NCBI RefSeq assembly: GCF_030272615.1
Contig: NC_081409.1
Coordinates: forward strand, 876,377,594 to 876,441,593
Length of the DNA stretch: 64,000 nt
Reading direction: 5' to 3'
Source: Cryptomeria japonica
Taxonomy: Eukaryota; Streptophyta; Pinopsida; Cupressales; Cupressaceae
Positions 59,661 through 64,000 of this stretch are shown in pieces. Each line of letters begins with the position of its first letter. Position 1 is the stretch's first letter. The notes under the pieces were generated by a model. That model was not told the origin of the DNA. It worked only from the letters and a program-made list of their open reading frames with translations, and did no database searches. Made by a program: the position numbers and the translations under genes.

Positions 59661-60390
59661 GAACAACTCATTAACAACATATAAAAATTTATTGAAGCTA
59701 AGATTCCCTCTCAGCAAGAGCATCATTCTCTACAATACCAAGGTTTTCTCGAATGTAACAAAAAATTCATTCTAGGAAGTGGCTTGGTAAGAATGTCTGT
59801 TGTTTGCTCTTCTGTGCAAATATATTTGAGCTCCATTGCTTTTCTTTGAACTATATCTCTCAAGTAATGATATTTAGTTTCGACATGCTTGGTTCTATCA
59901 TGAAAAACATGATTAACCGAAAGCTTCACACAACTTTGGTTATCACAATGAATTACTGTAGGTTCCAAAGGCTGTCCAAACAATCCTGTAAGTAATTTAC
60001 GAAGCCACACTGCCTCTCTTGCTGTTGAAGCATCTTCAACATATTCAACTTCTGCTGTACTTTGTGCCACACAAGATTGCTTTCTGTTGCACCAGGAAAT
60101 CATAGCTGAACCTAAGCTAAAACAATAACCAGAAGTGTTTTTTCTGTTAGAAGCACTGCCTGCCCAGTTTGAGTCAGAAAAACCTTGCAATTTCAGATCT
60201 TCACAAGAAGTATATTTCAGACTATATCCCACTGTACCACGCACATATCTCAATATATGTTTAGCTGTAGCAAAATGAATCTGTCTAGGTTCACTCATAA
60301 ACTGACTAAGAGTGTTAACAACATAACATAAGTCAGGCCTAGTATTGATTAAATACATCAAAGATCCAATCAATTGCCTATACATAGTAG

Positions 60391-61291
60391 CATAGATGGC
60401 ACACTCGGCGAGTGACAAAAACTCGCCAAGTCTTTGGTGAGTTTTTGCCAAAAACTCGGTAACAGCAGAAAACGGCAAAAAATACATGCATTTTTTGTTT
60501 TTCGATATGGTTTTGGGCTGAGAAGGGGGAAACTCACTTGGAAGGGCCACGCTGAAAGCCCACTATGCCTTCAAGTAATCGCCGAGTTTTTTGGTCTGTA
60601 CGTCAGGATTCATATATGGAATATAACATTGAAGTATAATAATTCTTATACTTTAAGTTATATTCCATATATACTGTCAGGATGTTTGAGAGTGGTTTCG
60701 GACCTCCAGGAGTTATAATGCAAAATCTAGTTTTTGGAGGATTCTTCAATTTTCCAGACTTAGTCAAATTCAGGATCCTTCGGCGATGCCCCTTGACCCC
60801 AACTTGGGGGCGCTGCCCCCAAACCCCCGTCGAAAAATATAGGGGGAAATTGCGCTAATGGAAGTAGGGAAAATTTAACCTCTGAGTCTGATTAGGCTCC
60901 ATATAACAACATAATTAGCATTGAAGAAATCTTGATATTATACATTTTAGAGTTGAAAGTTTGAAACTATGAGTATGAATGATGAAATTTCAAATATGAT
61001 GAAAGTTTGAAACTAGTTTTAGCTAGAGCTGGGAAGAGGAAGTTGTATTTACTTTTGGTTTTACAAAAACTATTTACTATTTTGCTTCCAGCCATCAACA
61101 TTTCTCATGAGGATGCGATTTTGTAGACACTTTGCATTTAAATATATCTAGAATAAGCTTGTTTCTTGTGTTATCATTTATTGACTCATTGGATGCATCT
61201 TCTCATTAAATTTTGCAAAAAAAATGCATTTTTTATTAAAATTAAGCGTGTTTTTACGTTGCCGAGTTTTTCGCCGAGTAGTTCAACTATG
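60391..61291. mobile_element. 901-bp non-autonomous hAT-type transposon inside the Copia pol
   Basis: It is flanked by the perfect 8-bp duplication CATAGTAG (60383-60390 and 61292-61299), the length typical of hAT transposons. The imperfect terminal inverted repeats are CATAGATGGCACACTCGGCG and (complement of the right end) CATAGTTGAACTACTCGGCG. Both continue into copies of ACTCGGCGA or CTCGCCGAG, a subterminal motif repeated several times near each end (60405-60450, 60578-60590, 61258-61280). No transposase is encoded. It splits the Copia reading frame, so it inserted after the Copia element. An internal hairpin lies at 60612-60674. Confidence 0.9.
60612..60674. repeat. Long hairpin inside the hAT-type element
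   Basis: ATATATGGAATATAACATTG with AAGTATAA pairs with TTATACTTTAAGTTATATTCCATATAT around a 6-base loop (TAATTC). The stem is about 27 bp with roughly two mismatches. If transcribed (it lies in CSN5 intron 3), it would form a strong stem that could be diced. Confidence 0.85.
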
Positions 61292-64000
61292 CATAGTAGG
61301 ATCAACTAAATCTGAATTAGCAGAAACTTAATGCAATTTTTTCAGATTTGCTTCCATAGGAGTTGCCATAGACTTGTAATCCAACATACCAAATCTTTTC
61401 AAAATGTCAATGGCATATTTTCCTTGACTCAAAATGATTTCATTTGGTCTTTGCCACACTTCTAAACCAAGGAAATAATGCATCAAACCAAGATCTTTCA
61501 TTTTGAATTCAGAAGTTAACTCTTTCTTACATCTAGCAATGAGATCATCCTCTCTAATAAGAAATAAATCATCAACATATAGAACTAAAATTAAAGTTTT
61601 ACCATCAATTACCTTGAAATAGATATTTGAATCTGCATCATTTTTGAGAAAATCCAAGCTCAACAAATACCGATCAATTCTTTCATACCAAGCACGTGGA
61701 GTTTGCTTAAGGCCATACAAGGCCTTTTCCAATCTGCATACATGTGATTCTTTCTTATGAATCACAAATCCATCTGGCTGCTCAATAAAAACTTCTTCAA
61801 TTACGTCATTCAAGAATGCTGCCTTTACATCCATCTGATGCAATTTCCACCCTTTAACAGCTGCAATAGCAATAATAGTTCTGATAGAAGTATAACGTGC
61901 TACAAGTGCAAAAGTCTCTTCATAGTCTAACTACAAATCTAGCTTTATATTTTAATTTTAATCAGCTATATGTTTAATTTTAAACAACCACTTAGAGGAA
62001 ACAACAGATTTACCTTTGGCCTGGGAACAATATCCCACACATCATTTTTGATAATGGATTGATACTCCTCCATCATGGCATCCCTCCATGCTTGCCGATT
62101 TGAGGCTTCTTCAAAATTAGAAGGCTTGGATACTAAAATGTGACTCATCAAAGCTACATATCCTGCAAACTTATGAGGCCTTTTACTCTCTCTAAAGATG
62201 CCATGAGGGGCTGAAATATTTTTCAGCCTCTTCCATAGTATTTCGAGCCCACAAAGGTCTTTTCTTAATAGCTGGAATATTATAGGGACCTGCAAAAGTA
62301 TCTATAGAGTCAATTGGATCAACAGGATCAGCAGAATCTTCTAAATTTGTATTCTCCCTCTGAAGCTCTGAAGGTGAATCTGGATCAGCCATATCTATAT
62401 CTTGAGAAGACTCAAAATCTTCTCTATCAGATTCCATGTTAGACTCTTTGGATTTCTTGCAAGCTACATCTTCATCAAAAGACACATCCCTACTGATTTC
62501 AATCTGCGTTTGACTTGGAATGTAAATGCTATATGCTTTTGAAGGTTCACTATAACCAACAAAGATGCCTTTCTTCCCTGAAGGTTCTAACTTAGTTCTT
62601 TTCTCTTTTGGAACATGAAAATAGATAGGACATCCAAAAATCCTGAGGTGACTAATGTCAGGTTTGATACCTGAAAAAGCTTCTTCTGAAGTTATGTTGT
62701 CTAGAATTTGATGAGGACTACGGTTCTGAATGTATACTGTTGTCCTGCAAGCCTTTGCCCATAAAAATGTTTGAAGACTTTGATCATGGATCATAGCCTT
62801 TGTTGCCTCAACAATCGTCACATTCTTTCTTTCAGCTACACCATTTTGTTGAGGATTATAAGGGACACAAAACTCCCTCTTAATCCTAGCTTCAACATAA
62901 AAGTTATGAAATAAACCAGAAACATATTCTCCCCCATTATTAGACCTTAGAATCTTTATCTTCTTGTTAGATAAGGACAACACTTCATCAGATTCTTTAG
63001 ACTTAAGAAAATAAATCGAACACTTACGAGAAAAGTCATCAATGAAGGTAACATGATACCAAAAACCACTAAGAGAAGCAATTGACATAGGGCCACACAA
63101 ATCAGAGTGAATTAACTCTAGAATATCTTTTGCCCTATTTTCACTACTATGAAAAGTACTCTTAACATTCTTACCTAGAGCACATCCTTTGCAGACACCT
63201 TCATGGTTTTGATTCAGCTTTGGAAGACCAACAACTACCTTCTCCATTGAAAACAAAGTTTTGAAATTTAGGTAGCCAAATCTTTTATGCCACAGCTCAC
63301 ATGAGCTTGAAGAATCATGAGCAAAAGCTTGAATAGGACGAGCTGAAAGCTTGTAAAGACTATCATGACGAACACCAATCTCACGTACAAATTGAATGCT
63401 AGTATTCTTCTTCCATGCAAGAACTTTTCCATCAACAAAAGCAACATGATAACCCTTGTCTTCTAATGCTGAAATAGAAATCAGATTCCTCTTAATACTA
63501 GGAACAAATAGAATATCACTTAGAAGAAGAGGAATACCAGAATCCAATTGAAAAGAAGTAGAACCAACACCCTTCATAGAATAACATGCATCATCACCAA
63601 TGATAACTTGAAGATGTGAATCTTTTTCCTTCAAGTTGGAGAGGTGTTCACGATAACCAGTGATATGGCGGGAGGCTCCACTATCAATAAGCCATGTATC
63701 ACTATTAGTAGGAATGTTACTGGAGAGAGCAGAAATAAATAAGAATCCTTCTGAATTATCATTAGACTCTCTATGAGGAGAAACATTTTCAACATTTGTT
63801 GCAACAGCTTGAGGCTTGGGTCTTGAAGGACATTCTCTAGCAAAATGACCAAATTTTTCTCATTTGAAGCATTGTACCCTAGTGTTGACGTGTATTTTGT
63901 ACACAATCATACACAGAATAAAATACCCAAAGGCATCTTATCCTCTCTTGAATAAAGTCGCTAACTGTTGAAGATTTCGCAAGAAGGATCAGTTAGGATG

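Larger units (their letters stand above)
59723..63906 (-). pseudogene. Copia gag(3' part)-pol polyprotein, broken and interrupted
   Basis: From the right on the minus strand is a zinc knuckle near 63850, in which the second Cys codon is a TGA stop (CFK*EKFGHFARECP). Then come protease WLIDSGASRHI near 63680, pre-integrase LWHKRFGYLNF near 63290, and integrase with ELIHSDLCGPMS near 63110 and YNPQQNGVAERKN near 62840. The second catalytic Asp is Asn (LRSNNGGEY). Reverse transcriptase follows (HQMDVKAAFLN near 61830, [31 protein letters not shown] near 61590). RNase H (GFSDSNWAGSASNRKNTSG near 60160, CDNQSCVKL) and DILTKPLPRMNF at the end complete it. A small deletion and frame changes lie near 61850-62000, and a stop lies at 61328. 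The hAT-type insertion at 60391-61291 falls just before YRQLIGSLMYL. Confidence 0.92.
58645..64000 (-). mobile_element. Ty1/Copia retrotransposon, running off the right edge
   Basis: The 3' LTR is 58645-59310 (666 bp, TGTTAAATTTAG...ATCTTTAACA, 7-bp inverted ends TGTTAAA/TTTAACA). It is followed by the polypurine-tract complement CTCCCTCTTAAC at 59311. Pol then gag read leftwards-to-right on the minus strand up to about 63906 and beyond. The 5' LTR and gag start are outside the window. LTR length and protein differ clearly from the two other Copia elements, so this is another lineage. It carries a hAT-type insertion at 60391-61291 and lies antisense in CSN5 intron 3. Confidence 0.9.

Noticed and set aside
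1-64000. tRNA or rRNA genes
   Set aside because: The only tRNA-like segments are the heads of the two SINEs and the primer-binding sites. No complete cloverleaf was recognised, and no rRNA sequence was seen.

Overview
The window is nuclear DNA from a seed plant with a very large, transposon-filled genome. I infer a gymnosperm (conifer-like) because of intron length, retroelement density and AT-rich intergenic DNA, but no sequence in the window proves this. There is only one confidently recognised host gene: the 5' three quarters of CSN5, the catalytic JAMM-protease subunit of the COP9 signalosome. Exon 1 (9449-9856), exon 2 (56302-56583) and exon 3 (56748-56895) lie on the + strand and join in frame with GT-AG junctions. 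Intron 1 is 46,445 bp, intron 2 is 164 bp, and intron 3 runs past the right edge (at least 7.1 kb). The last roughly 80 codons are outside the window.

Left flank (1-9448): a broken Copia gag with primer-binding site and 5' LTR (minus), a LINE-type RNase H remnant (about 4464-4990, minus), a possible old LTR carrying a tRNA-derived SINE with a 12-bp target duplication (7205-7402), and an anonymous repeat. The CSN5 5' leader holds four copies of a 36-38 bp tandem repeat.

Intron 1 (9857-56301) is a nest of insertions. A dispersed repeat (called R here; copy A in three pieces from 11433 to 19351) is split by DNA holding a solo LTR (12276-13305) and by a 4.6-kb non-autonomous element A (14555-19118), which contains about 36 copies of an AAAGTCCGCC-like word. 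Further right are LTR fragments (22415-25063), a degraded Copia element (26810-32113), a second solo LTR (33388-35223), and a head-to-head pair of short LTRs with leader repeats enclosing repeat R copy B (35297-38683). Next is a dead hAT transposase split by a 6.9-kb element B (39113-46031) that carries a long unknown, broken open frame. The intron ends with a second SINE (47793-48080), a young nearly intact Copia element with 209-bp LTRs and two nonsense codons (48204-53373), and a second LINE RNase H remnant (about 55330-55700).

Intron 3 (56896 onward) holds a minus-strand Copia element (58645 to beyond the edge). Its pol region is interrupted by a 901-bp hAT-type non-autonomous transposon with an internal hairpin. 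The Copia elements in the window all lie antisense to CSN5. Target-site duplications let the order of many insertions be read directly. Elements A and B share conserved ends and 5-bp target duplications, yet I see no long terminal repeats in either; they are the best candidates for something undescribed.
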